Shown here piece after piece: positions 46,201 through 56,139 of a stretch of 64,000 nucleotides of DNA. How positions within the stretch are numbered: position 1 is the first letter of the stretch; every line of letters begins with the position of its first letter. The translations under genes were made by a program, and so were the position numbers. The notes beneath the pieces are model-generated. The model ran no database searches, had not been told where the DNA came from, and saw nothing but the letters and a program-made list of their open reading frames with translations. The DNA is from Lamellibrachia satsuma (taxonomy: Eukaryota > Annelida > Polychaeta > Sabellida > Siboglinidae): assembly GCA_033239005.1 (NCBI GenBank), contig BSQZ01000061.1, positions 237,501 through 301,500 on the forward strand, in the 5' to 3' direction.

Positions 46201-47760
46201 CGGTATCAGGCATGACCGATGTAAGACTCGAAAAACAGTGGCAGTATTTAAGGAATTAAATTACAATAATTATTTTTCTTATCATAACGTGTCTCGTACT
46301 GAGAAACGACTCGTGTGACTTAGCTGATGGTCTGTGAAGACAACACAGTTGGTTTTACTACGATGGGTAATTTTGTTTGTATTTTCTTTTCGGGGTCAAT
46401 TACATTATATTAATTCCTATTCCACACAAATTACAAATAACAATTTCACATCAAAAATACCAATTCCAATTTCCAATTTCCAATTATCAATTCCATTTTT
46501 AAATAAACATGTGTGAACAGAGCAACTATAGACACTTTCAACGCCCAAATATAACTTCTAATTTAGAGCAGATTTGTTTAGTTCGGAATATTATGAATAA
46601 AATGGCAAACAAATATGATATGCTCAAAATAATATATTTTACTGATTATTTGTTGCGAATAATTTGACTTAAAAAGTTACATTATGTAATTGAAAAAGTA
46701 GCTGAAAAGTAACTGAAAAAGTTCACCAATTCCATTTATTTTAAAAAACAAAACATCAATTCCAATCACGGAATTGGAATTGGCGTTTAAATTGCAATTA
46801 CAATATAATTGACCCCCAAGTCCGGTGGCAAAGCTTTCTGGTGTTCTCCTACCTGCGAGAGGTGTCAAAGCCTTCTAGTGTTCTCCTACCTGCGAGAGGT
46901 GTCAAAGCCTTCTGGTATTATCCTACCTGCGAGAGGTGTCAAAGCCATCTGGTGTTCTCCTACCTGCGAGAGGTGTCAAAGCCTTCTGGTGTTATCCTAC
47001 CTGCGAGAGGTGTCAAAGCCATCTGGTGTTCTCCTGCCTGCGATAGGTGTCAAAGCCTTCTGGTGTTCTCTTACCTGCGAGAAGTGTCAAAGCTTTCTGG
47101 TGGTCTTCTACATGCGAGAGGTATCAAAACCTTATGGTGTTCTCCTACCTGTTAGAGGTGTCAATGCCTTCTGGTGTTCTCCTACCTGCGAGAGGTGTCA
47201 AAGCCTTCTGGTGTTCTTCTACATGCGAGAGGTATCAAAACCTTCTGGTGTTCTCCTACCTGCAAGAGGTGTCAATGCCATCTGGTGTTCTCCTACCTGC
47301 GACAGGTGTTCTCCTACCTGCGACAGGTGTTCTCCTACCTGCGAGAGGTGCGCGTTCTCGTCCCGGAGCCATCGGTTCTCTCGCTGCAGGCATTCAATGA
47401 GCTGGTCACGGACAGTGACTCCGTAACGGAACTCGTCAACGGAAAAGCAGCGGTCCACGGACAGTGACTGCAGGATAAAAAAAAGCTTCAGCATGTGCGG
47501 CAGCTTTGTTGTTATTTGGTATTTATTCAGAACGGGAGTAAACAATGTAGATTGGATATAAGAAATCTACTCGTTCTAAAAATATAAATTCGATTAGTTG
47601 GTCACGGACAGTAACTCCGTAACGGAAATCGTCAACGACGGCCCACGGACACGGCGATTGCAGAATAAAACCATTGCACGCACGCATGCACGCACGCACG
47701 CACGCACGAACGCACGCACTCACTCACTCACTCACTCTCTCTCTCTCTCACACACACACA

Positions 47761-47800
<40 letters not shown>

Positions 47801-50359
47801 GATTCATCCACCACTAATTGAACTCTTTGTTTTAACAAGACAAACGCAACTGAAGTAGTAATGCCAATCCCCAACCCATTTTAGGACCAATCTCCCACTT
47901 CCTGCCACACCCCCTTATTTGATATCGACCTTACTCTCTTTTGTTGAATGAATGGCTATGTGCTGTTTAACTTGGAATAATGTGCTTATCGTTGAATTTG
48001 CGTTGCGGTAGGGGAGACCGGGGCTAGTCCGCCCCAGGGGCAAATCCGCCAACCGGTTTTTATTCCATGCCTGTGCAGAAATTAGTAATTTCGTCACACG
48101 ACTAAGTCACATGCAGGGCTGGGGTCAATTCCAAAGGAATTGGAATTAATCTATTAAATTCCAAGTCCAAATCCGGAATTGGAGCGGAATTGGAATTGAA
48201 AGATTTTGAATGAGAGGAATTGGAATTGAAAAAAATTTGAACAAAAGGAATTGGAATTGGAATTAAATGGAAAGGAATTGAGCATCTGATTTTTTGTGAC
48301 ATCAACCAATATTTTTCTAGCCTTTTGTAGGCGACTATGTGTATAATAATGCTATCAACTCATGCATTGAGGATCTGAAAACTGAAATCCTGTCATTCAT
48401 GCCAGTATCTTATTATTTCTTTATGTTGCCACTTGCCAGCGGGTTAATGAAGGGTTCCAGACTGGCTTTAATAGAAACATCAAATATATTTTCAACTGTT
48501 TACAGACCTGGGAAGTTAGCCCTTTTACACCCATGAAAAGACACTTATTGGCAGGCTACAGCCATGCGGTTGATCAATCAGTAATCACTGATTACTAATC
48601 AGAAGAGATCAGTGACCACTGACCAACACTACAAAGCATAGGCAAGCTAGCTGTAGCTAAATGTGTGAAAATGGTTTCCCATTTGCCAGTATAAATATGT
48701 GTTGCCTAACATGCATCATCAAAACAGTGTGCAACAGTCATAGTGTACAGGTCGGTCAATATGCCCCCTGTAAGGTCGTCTGTCTTTGAAGATTTTCTAA
48801 ATAATTTTTGTGGATTGCTCATTTCTATGTAACTTAATTACCATGTATGAATGTGCATTACACATGTATGATAGTCATAATGATTATGCAAAGAATAATG
48901 ACATGCTACATGCACATTAATCTTTCATTGTTGACTTTTGTCGTTATGTGGAATTGGAGCGGGAGCGGGAATTGGAATTGAAGATTTTTAAAGGAATTGG
49001 ATTTACTAAAAAGAATTGCAAAAAATGGGGAACTGGAATTGGAATTGAATGAAAAGGAATTGAAGCGGAATTGGAGCGGAATTGGAATTGATCGAAAGGA
49101 ATTGACCCCAGCCCTGGTCACATGACCATCAAACTACCTGCAGCGGGAAACTGGCGTCCACGAGTTGCTGGATGGAAAGTTGTGAGCTAGGAAAACTGAT
49201 TTTGGCGACTGAAAGTAAGCGAAAAAAGAAATTTCGATCAAATTTCAGTACTGATCAGTGGCGTTGGTTAGTCATTCAGAGTGCTGAGTAAATCCCTTAT
49301 ATCAGAGCTATTGCTGCGATCTTGCGTTGTTGCTCTATCTAGTGTCATTGGTAGTTAGTTGCCCCCCCCCGCCTCCCCCCACCAAATGTGTCTTTATGTC
49401 GGAGGCAAGTTCGCCCCTAAGATATCTGATGTAAAATACTCAGGATCACTTGCGAACATAAACGTGTTCACAAGTGACGAAACCAGATTTTGATTTCACC
49501 ATTCACTGCACTCTTCTTGCGTATTTGCTGTTTAAAGTACGTGTGGGGCGAACTTGCCCCTTCTCCTGGGCGGACTTGCCCCAACATGGGTAGGTCTACT
49601 AATAATAATATTTGGATATTGTCTTGTAACAGTTTTGCTATTTGTTGATAGCACAAATGTTGGCAAGATAGTTGCGCTCAATTTAAGGCCGAAACTGATC
49701 CTCAAGCTCTACAAATACAGTCTCCAGATCTATTAGAGTGTCCAAGGGGGCGGACTAGCCCCGGTCTCCTTAGGCTTAGGTGTCAGACCACTTCTGTTGG
49801 TCACTCCCACCTCCCAGAATTTCTTTAGTGAACTGAACTGGAAATCAACAATTCCACCGATGGTTGTTTGCGCACACAGTGTTCGCTACATGTTACCACA
49901 ATAACAACGCGTCCTTCCAGTGTTACGTGCACGTGATACGCAGCGCTGTTTAAATGCACACCATTCACCCGACACGCTTCACTTCTGCCGGGATGCGACC
50001 TGAATAAGTTTAATTCAGAAAGTCTTATTTACCTGAAAATCTACCAACGGATTGTGTATGTCCTCAGGTCATGGATAACTGATGTTAGCAGAGAATATCC
50101 ACGCACTGAATGCATAACTTCGATACTGATAGCTTGATATACTGATCTACCGACGTGGCGACGTCGAAATATCGCTATCTCTCTGCAGGTAAATATCGCT
50201 TGCATGGCCGACGCAGTCGAATGTCGCGCGATGCGCGGTTCGTCTCACCTTTTTCGTGTTCAGTAATTTGGCTATTTCCGTAGTGTTCTTCAACCTTTCT
50301 CGATGAAGTCCGCGTCGATCCTGCAGTGAAGACTCGGAAGTGTGGTTGGTGGAAGCCAT
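42371..50359 (-). CDS. Unrecognised five-exon gene, 274-residue predicted protein with a coiled-coil segment
   Basis: Proposed exons in transcript order: 50249-50359, 47339-47467, 45202-45316, 43266-43511, 42371-42594. Donors are gtgaga, gtagga, gtgctg and gtgagt; all acceptors are cag; phases 0, 0, 1, 1 all agree. Exon 1 starts MASTNHTSESSLQDRRGLHR. Exon 2 has a heptad-like stretch VRDQLIECLQRENRWLRDEN. Exon 3 is short and polar (LPKDGPQQNQSSMKYC). Exons 4-5 form a compact domain with FRGFLESVSVMMFHDHD, KHRPVIIPCLCASS, NIALVAFHVVP and ITDVVYVEGFEVLPGVFPC, ending AQFFNS-stop. I do not recognise this domain. Exon 3 is the weakest (an alternative donor lies 6 bp further, same phase). Exons 4-5 are GC-rich and also open on the plus strand, but splice sites and phase support the minus. 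It is flanked by EXOC5 and TE-rich DNA. Confidence 0.6.
43153..43250 (+). repeat. (GTGGT)n then (GTGC)n microsatellite in intron 4 of the five-exon gene
   Basis: Four gtggt units, then about 17 perfect gtgc units, ending about 15 bp from the 3' edge of exon 4 on the minus strand. Confidence 0.95.
43640..43945 (+). repeat. Degenerate ggtgggaggttgg-type minisatellite
   Basis: Purine-rich units of about 28-36 bp (aatggaggttggcccccaag, acaggtgg) repeat imperfectly, most regularly at 43855-43945. Proline-rich ORFs on the other strand are artefacts. Confidence 0.75.
44085..44120 (+). repeat. 10-bp tandem repeat gtacgttgac, three copies
   Basis: Self-complementary GTAC steps make each unit partly palindromic. 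Confidence 0.85.
45400..45797 (+). mobile_element. LINE 3'-end remnant with (GGTGA)n tail
   Basis: The plus strand ends with WNVARRVAADRTRWRRF then TSALWATGPEEDR-stop. The A-x-D-R-x-x-W-R pattern is the usual C-terminus of several LINE clades. It is followed immediately by four ggtga units (45773-45797), a typical simple-repeat LINE tail. Upstream coding is frameshifted. Confidence 0.65.
46393..46823. mobile_element. Fold-back element related to the ggaattggaatt hAT MITE
   Basis: The ends ggggtcaattacattatatt and (inverted) aatataattgacccc form terminal inverted repeats. The interior has caattcc/ggaattgg motifs like the element at 48114-49116. The outer cagggct part of that TIR is missing and no target duplication is clear. 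Confidence 0.55.
46820..47345 (-). repeat. 39-bp minisatellite, about 13 copies, carrying repeated 5' splice sites of the five-exon gene
   Basis: On the minus strand each unit reads ctcgcaggtaggagaacacc, agaaggctttgacac or a close variant. The first copy is the end of exon 2 (ctcgcag) plus its donor gtagga. Two short 20-bp copies precede the full-length units. Three open plus-strand frames arise from the repeat and are not genes. Confidence 0.93.
47585..47672 (-). pseudogene. Degenerate second copy of exon 2 of the five-exon gene
   Basis: Minus-strand translation DDFRYGVTVRDQLIE repeats DEFRYGVTVRDQLIE of exon 2 (47339-47467), with the preceding Q-S kept. The acceptor cag of the real exon is changed to caa here, and the sequence diverges after the shared LIE, losing the leucine-rich part and donor. 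It looks like an exon duplication that has lost both splice sites. Confidence 0.6.
47676..47802 (+). repeat. Compound microsatellite (CACG)n(CACT)n(CT)n(CA)n(CGCA)n
   Basis: Five adjoining simple motifs in 125 bp within intron 1 of the five-exon gene. Confidence 0.95.
48013..49769. mobile_element. TIR DNA element (outer), family not identified
   Basis: Perfect 23-bp terminal inverted repeats at 48013-48035 and 49747-49769 start ggagaccggggctagtccg. Internal segments repeat related motifs (gcaagttcgcccct, ggggcgaacttgcccc, gggcggacttgcccc). No transposase was found. Once the inserted hAT MITE (48114-49116 plus one target copy) is subtracted, the element is about 750 bp. No clear target duplication could be read. 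Confidence 0.8.
48114..49116. mobile_element. hAT-type MITE with 8-bp target duplication, nested in the outer TIR element
   Basis: Terminal inverted repeats begin cagggctggggtcaattcc. The 8-bp flanks gtcacatg at 48106-48113 and 49117-49124 are identical, the hallmark of hAT integration. The subterminal regions are dense in ggaattggaatt, partly self-complementary. No coding capacity. Confidence 0.85.
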
Positions 50360-50519
50360 CGCTGCAGCTATCGTGCTTTAACTGTGTCCCCGCGACACAC
50401 CTCGTAAGCCCACCGAGCCACATGTATTAATAGCTCAGTGGCAACACCTGCCACCAGGTCGACCTTCTGGTGACGGGTGACACACTTAATACTTAACCGA
50501 AGGCTAACATCACTACATC
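50360..50519 (-). promoter_or_regulatory. Putative promoter region of the five-exon gene
   Basis: DNA immediately upstream of the minus-strand ATG at 50359. No TATA box or other decisive element recognised, so this is a positional call only. Confidence 0.2.
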
Positions 50520-50524
50520 GTCAG

Positions 50525-50633
50525 GTGTGTGTATGCGTGTGTGCGTGCATGCGTGCGTGCGTGCGTGGGTGCGTATATTTATGTATATACACGTATACAC
50601 ACACATATATATTTGTATGTGTGTGTATATATA

Positions 50634-50672
<39 letters not shown>
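50525..50672 (+). repeat. Compound (TGCG)n / (AC,TG)n / (TA)n microsatellite
   Basis: gtgcgtgc units, then alternating purine-pyrimidine acac/tgtg and atat runs. Confidence 0.9.
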
Positions 50673-50674
<2 letters not shown>

Positions 50675-50984
50675 AAAATTACGTGTGGACTAAATGCTCA
50701 AAAGATTCAATAAATTAAATTAATTTAAATTTAAATTAAGCTAAAACAACATTTCTCGAGTGTTAAAATACAGATTCCCAAATTTGTTATTAATATCAGT
50801 GCTATGAAATAGAAAGTAATGTCGTTTATATTGTAGAATTGTAAACTAAAAGCTAAAAATGTTCAATAAATTAGATATATTAAGCTAAAACAGAAGATAC
50901 TTAGAGTGTTAAAATACAGTTTCAAGCAATTAACTTAATAACCAATACTGTAAAATAAAAAGTAATGTCACTTATATGAGAAAA

Positions 50985-52678
50985 GAAGTGTTTGTATCAA
51001 GGCAGGTAGTGCAGGCGAAATAGGTGTGTCTTTTTTTCTTCCGAAAAGCCATTAATTTTCAAACAGATCGCACACATTTCGGCAGCTTATTCCACATTCG
51101 TGGGCCTGTCACTGCAAAATTGCTCTGTCCGATCGTTTTCTTTGACATTGTTACTTTGAGGTAGTGCCCTGCACTTTGGGTTTGGGCTTTGTGTCCAAGC
51201 CCAGCTCTGGCCGGGCCTAGCTCTACATAATTTCGCGGGCCGGGGGGGGCCTGGGCCTACATATTGCAGACCCGGGCCGGGCCTGGGCTGAATTTTTTTT
51301 AACATATCTGGCTTGGGCCGGGCCTGGGCCTAGTGTGAGCGGGCCGGGCCGGGCCTGGGCTGGGCCTGGATATAATAAAAATATTCATACAAAACACAGA
51401 TTATTAATTTTTTTATTAATAAAAACTTATTATAGATTGTAATTCCGGTTAATGAATGCTTAAAAGTATTTCTTTAGTATTATATAGTTGCAAATTGAGA
51501 CCTTGCATGGAATTATGAATGACACTAGATTTTTATACATTGGAATATAGTTTAACATCTTTTCAAGTTCCTATGGTATAATTTAATAATGTGCATTCTT
51601 TTAATGGAGACATTTCATATAAAATATATGCATAGTCTCATGCCCATATCTTTGTATTGTAATTCTTTAAACATATACTGGCTTTCCAAGACACTATGAC
51701 AGGAGTAGTGGCACTTGTTTCACTGGCAGTGGCTTCATCACAGTTAATGCATGTTTCCCATCATTCTTCTTCAGCTCAAATTCAGCCTAAATTCTAGTTT
51801 GCTGGCCTGGACGGACTGGGCTTTAAAAAATGTTGCGGGCCTGGGCCGGGCCTGGATTCTAACGGCTAATTGCGGACCGGGCTTGGGCTCAAATTATAGG
51901 GCCGCCCAGGGCACTACTTTGAGGAGTGTGGTGTCACATGCTGATAGTAAAGGGCGTGTGAGCGCGTAGCACACTACCACACAATTAAGGTAGTCTAGGG
52001 CTAAGCCATGCATGATCTTGAATATGTACGTGCATATCTTGAAGATGACTCGTATCCTGATGGGCAGAAAATGCAGTGATTGCAGAATTGGTGTAATATG
52101 TTCCCGTCGTCTCACGCTGTTGATAAGTCGTGCGGCCGAGTTCTGCAGTCGTTGAAGGCGGTTGAATTGTCCATTGTTCAATCCACCGAATAGTCCGTTG
52201 CAGAAATCAAGGCGGCTCAGAACAAGACAGCGCACCGAAGCATGGCACGCGTCTCGCGTCAACAGGTGACAAACTCTGCCGATCAGGCGCCTTTCGTAGT
52301 AGGCCGAAGAACAGTAATTGGAGACGAGCATGTGTCGGTCAAACTAGCAGCCTAGATTCTTGGCTGCATATGTTGATTGTAAAGTAAGTCCAGGTAGTTC
52401 TAAGCTGGGGCTGCCGTAGGCACGTAGATTATGTAGTGACTGCAGCACTATAAGCTCGGTTTTGTCGTTGTTGAGTTTAAGTTGATGTATCAGCATCCAG
52501 GCTGTAATCTCGCCGATGCACTGGATCATTAGCTGTTTAACGTTTTCAAGTTCATCAGACACCGCGGGGTTATAGCTGACATCAAGCTGGATGTCATCAG
52601 CTAAACGATGATAAAGCACTTGATGTTTCTTGCAGATGTCAGCAATGGGTGTCGTGTATGCGTTGAACATCACTGGAA
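50985..52678 (-). mobile_element. L2-type LINE reverse-transcriptase fragment, split by a hAT insertion
   Basis: The minus strand encodes YTTPIADICKKHQVLYHRLADDIQL (with LADD where L2 elements normally have YADD), then NKTEL-type NNDKTEL, LSRLDFCNGLFGGL, LQRLQNSAARLI and ITPILQSLHFLPIRIRVIFK, up to 51925. After the hAT element the frame resumes at 51161 with FAVTGPRMWNKLPKCVRS and FRKKKKTHLFRLHYLP, ending near 50985. The element is 5'-truncated at a TGTA microsatellite and frameshifted near 52340. It is a dead copy. Confidence 0.85.
51162..51916. mobile_element. Non-autonomous hAT element with gggcctgggcc arrays
   Basis: Ends tagtgccctg and cagggcacta are perfect 10-bp inverted repeats, flanked by identical 8-bp duplications ctttgagg (51154-51161 and 51917-51924). 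Both ends carry GC-rich, partly tandem gggccgggcctgggc motifs, while the middle is AT-rich. No transposase ORF. It interrupts the L2 LINE, whose reading frame continues on both sides. Confidence 0.9.
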
Positions 52679-52683
52679 TATGT

Positions 52684-52698
52684 ATGCGTGTATGTATG

Positions 52699-52732
<34 letters not shown>

Positions 52733-52830
52733 TGTATGTATGTATGTATGTATGCATGAATGCATGCATGCATGCATGTATGTATGTATGTATGTATGGA
52801 TGCATGCACGCATGCACGCATGCATGTTTA
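52684..52830 (+). repeat. (TGTA)n / (TGCA)n microsatellite
   Basis: About 35 tetranucleotide units at the truncated 5' side of the L2 LINE. Confidence 0.95.
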
Positions 52831-53835
52831 TATAATAGCAATGTTCATATAATAGCATGTTCATAAATAGCAATGCACAGTATTGCATACACAGTTGACA
52901 CATTACACAGTACATATTACTACTACATAGTACATACAGAATACAGATGTTACAGATGCATATTGTTTGCATGAATGTAGCGTTTTGCATACATCCAATG
53001 ACCCCATAAGTTCACTAGGCTGGAAGTAGCCAGCCCCAAATGTTTACTTTAGAGTCTAGACATATTTACAGAGGCAATCAAGCCATGATTAACCATCAAT
53101 GTATCACCCTTTGACCCTACCAGTGGGCATTCTATTGTCTTCCCTCCAAATCTTACCTGCCTGAAATACCTGCCCACTGGCAACTGCCCACTGCCCACTG
53201 CCCAGTGCGCAACCCAGTTGATAGTTGGTATTTTTTAATTTTGTTAACTAGTGTCTACTATTTCCCCAGTACTGAGTCATTCACACTGGTACTAATTCAC
53301 ATATGTCTGAACCTGATCTGTGTCAGGCTAGTGACTGCAGGCCTGCTGGAAATGCCACTGGGTGTCAGTGCCAGTGGGTGACATTTAATTGAAATATCAA
53401 TTAATACCAAATTAACTGCCCTTACTGGTAACATTAATTAATTACATTAACTTAACTTAGTTGAGCTAATTCAATTAACAACTTAAATTAGGGTTATGGT
53501 TTGCATTAAGGTTAAGTTAGGGTTAGATAAACAAATCTCCTACCCTAACCATAAGCCAATATATTAAAGCCATATATAAAAATATGTTATAATACCTAAC
53601 AGTAAAGGCAATAAAAAGTTTATTATTTTTCTTCAGGATATTCGTCTGTTTGAAGCAGCTGGTTGCGTTGGATTTCTAGAACTCGTCCAACACACTATGG
53701 ACAGTAGACAGCAGACATTATACAATGTTCATATATTATTTTATGTTTTTATTTAATAAAACAATACGTATGTATTACAGTTTATTTGTATTTCGTTTTT
53801 ATTATAAGATAATAGGTTTATCTTTTAAAAATATA

Positions 53836-54040
53836 GCGGGCCGCGGGCTTACCCGTCTTTGGCCCACCCGCCTGTGCTTGAAAAGTTCGGGCCGGGCCTG
53901 GGCCAAACATTAACTGTCTGGATCGGGCCTGGGCCGGGCTTGGGCTTGACTAATTTTTGCGGGCCTGGGCCGGGCCTGGATTCTAACTGCTAATTGCGGG
54001 CCGGGCTTGGGTTCAAATTATAGGCCCATACAGGGCACTA
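53836..54040. mobile_element. Second copy (right part) of the gggcctgggcc hAT element
   Basis: Shares gcgggcctgggccgggcctg, gattctaac and gctaattgcgg with 51835-51900 and ends with the same terminus cagggcacta at 54031-54040. A matching left end was not found, so it is truncated or rearranged. Confidence 0.75.
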
Positions 54041-54529
54041 GTAGGGACGCATGCAAAGATGAATTCCATATTGTTACTAGTTTCTTTGGCCGCTATATTT
54101 TGATCTGGAAACAGATCTGCTGGAAACAGATATAAGCAGTTTCACCCATAATATTCCCCGTTTGGATTTTCCTTTCTAACGTGTTTGCATATTTGCAATC
54201 GCTATCTTCATAACAGCAGCAGTTTTTTTTCTTCAAATTACCAACATTAATTATGGTCTTGTCATCTACAAGCGACACCAGCGAGCGGTCATTTCGGTCG
54301 ACGCGTCAAAACGTACACGTAGACAACCATGACTAGGGCACGATTGAACAATTTGATTATGTTGTACAAGGATAAAAGAAGCGCTCTGTGTATGGCAGAA
54401 GTTACAGTATATTGTACGTGACTCCAAACGTTATTGTTTTTTCCCAACACCTATGCTGAGCCAGAATTTCAGCACGGAATTTAGGAGTCACCTTTGAAAA
54501 TAATTAACAAACTTGGTTTTATCATATTC

Positions 54530-55180
54530 GTGTGCTTCGTCGGATATGTTTTTTGTTGTAGCCAAAATTATTGCAACTGTTCTTGTTAGCAGTAGACTTG
54601 ATTATTGCCATTCCCTTTAACATAATATTGCTCTCAAATATTGAAACTTCAACGTGTGCAAAATTGTTTGGCAAGGATAGTTCTCCTAATTTCTCTCACT
54701 CATTACCACTTCTTAAATCATTGCATTTGTTTCCTTTCCGATATCGCATTATTTGAAAGATCTGTGTAATTACCTATCAAACACTTTCATCCTAGCAACC
54801 AACACATTTACACCCACTACTCACTCCTGCAAGATAGCCCAGACAACTTCGGTAATCTAATCCTAATCTACTTTTTTTTTCATTGTTAAAAAAAAGTCGA
54901 AACAAGAGCTTTTTCAGTTGCTGCACCGACTCTGCGGAACTCTCTCCCTGCTAGTGTTTAGTCTGTAGGAAATATAGCAACGTTTCGCCGTAAGCACAGC
55001 TGCCCAGTGTACCAATCCAACTATTTACAACTGGAACTGCTTATCAGTTGTGAACTGCTTAACCTCTTCTGTTTTGGTGCGCTGCCAAGTTTGGGTCTCC
55101 CGAGGATTTAGCGCAACAGAAGTACTTGATATATTATACATCACGTTATAGCCATACAAATTGATCGCTTCCGATTCTTG
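54530..55180 (+). mobile_element. L2-type LINE C-terminal remnant with 3' tail
   Basis: Across frameshifts the plus strand reads SSRLDYC-like, LKLQRVQNCLARIVL, LLKSLHLFPFRYRII and SVAAPTLWNSLPAS, then NIATFRRK, the classical L2 C-terminal order. The tail ggtgcgctgccaagtttggg plus tctcccgaggattt recurs at 62115-62160. Confidence 0.75.
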
Positions 55181-55373
55181 CTAATGTCCAGGCCACAGTG
55201 AGGGAGAAATCAACCGAAGCGAAGGTTTTATTTCCTCATACATGTGTATTTGCAAGCAGGACTGACTGATATGATGACGGTGTGCACACACACATACATC
55301 ATCGAGATTTGCTGATCTTTATGAAAGCAATATGATATTTTATCAGCTATTTTAGATGAGGTGGGAACGATAT

Positions 55374-55477
55374 GCATTTGTAAGGCCAAACATTTGTAAG
55401 GCCAAACATTTGTAAGGCTAAACATTTGTAAGGCCAAACAGTTGTAAGGCCAAACATTTGTAAGGCCAAACATTTGC
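55374..55477 (+). repeat. 16-bp tandem repeat, six copies
   Basis: Unit aaggccaaacatttgt with few substitutions. Confidence 0.95.
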
Positions 55478-56139
55478 ACGAATTGCATTTTACCTGCACT
55501 TTTTTTCAAAAAGTTCCACATCTCCCCATGCACCATGCACCATGCGTCGTTGTCGTCACTGGACGGAATGGAAACAGCATGTGCTCTATATGTACTTCGG
55601 ATGATGCGGCAATGACATTAGGCCGCTTCGTTGGACAGGCGTTTCGACGTTTGACGCATTCATTTATTTACCAAGGATATAAAATAGTGTGTTAATAAAC
55701 GACAGACTTCGTCCATTTGAAAATTCGAAACGAGTTTTATTTAACGTACATATACACATTTGTGGATCTTGAGTCGGAATAAAGATGATGATAATAATAA
55801 ATGCATCTGCATGACCTAATTCTTAGCGACGCACCCTGTTGGTTGATGTTGACCCAGTTCAATTCGACGTTTGTTCGGGTGGATCCACCAAAGATGATAA
55901 CAATATCACATCAGGTTCGTGCGAACGCTACATAGTTATGCCTACGTCTTTCAATGTCCTATTGTGTTTCTTGCTTGAAAGCTAATATTGCAATGAACTC
56001 CGGAAGTTTGGCAGTTACCGTTGTGTTTGTTAACAACAAAACCACGTGCCCTTTCGCCAAATCATAGACTCGCAACTTTAGCAAACTTCTGGATCTACCC
56101 TTGCCCGATCGGGCAGTAACCACAGCGTAATGTTGTCAG

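Noticed and set aside
46809..47467. 205-codon plus-strand ORF and overlapping ORFs of 104 and 117 codons
   Set aside because: The 39-bp repeat has a length divisible by three and no stops, so several frames stay open. The real exon is on the minus strand.
51830..51905. CpG-island promoter suggested by GC-rich gggccgggcctgggc
   Set aside because: The GC-rich blocks belong to the ends of a hAT element and recur at 53836-54040.
53480..53536. Telomere-like ttagggttag motifs
   Set aside because: Only three scattered partial units; no array.
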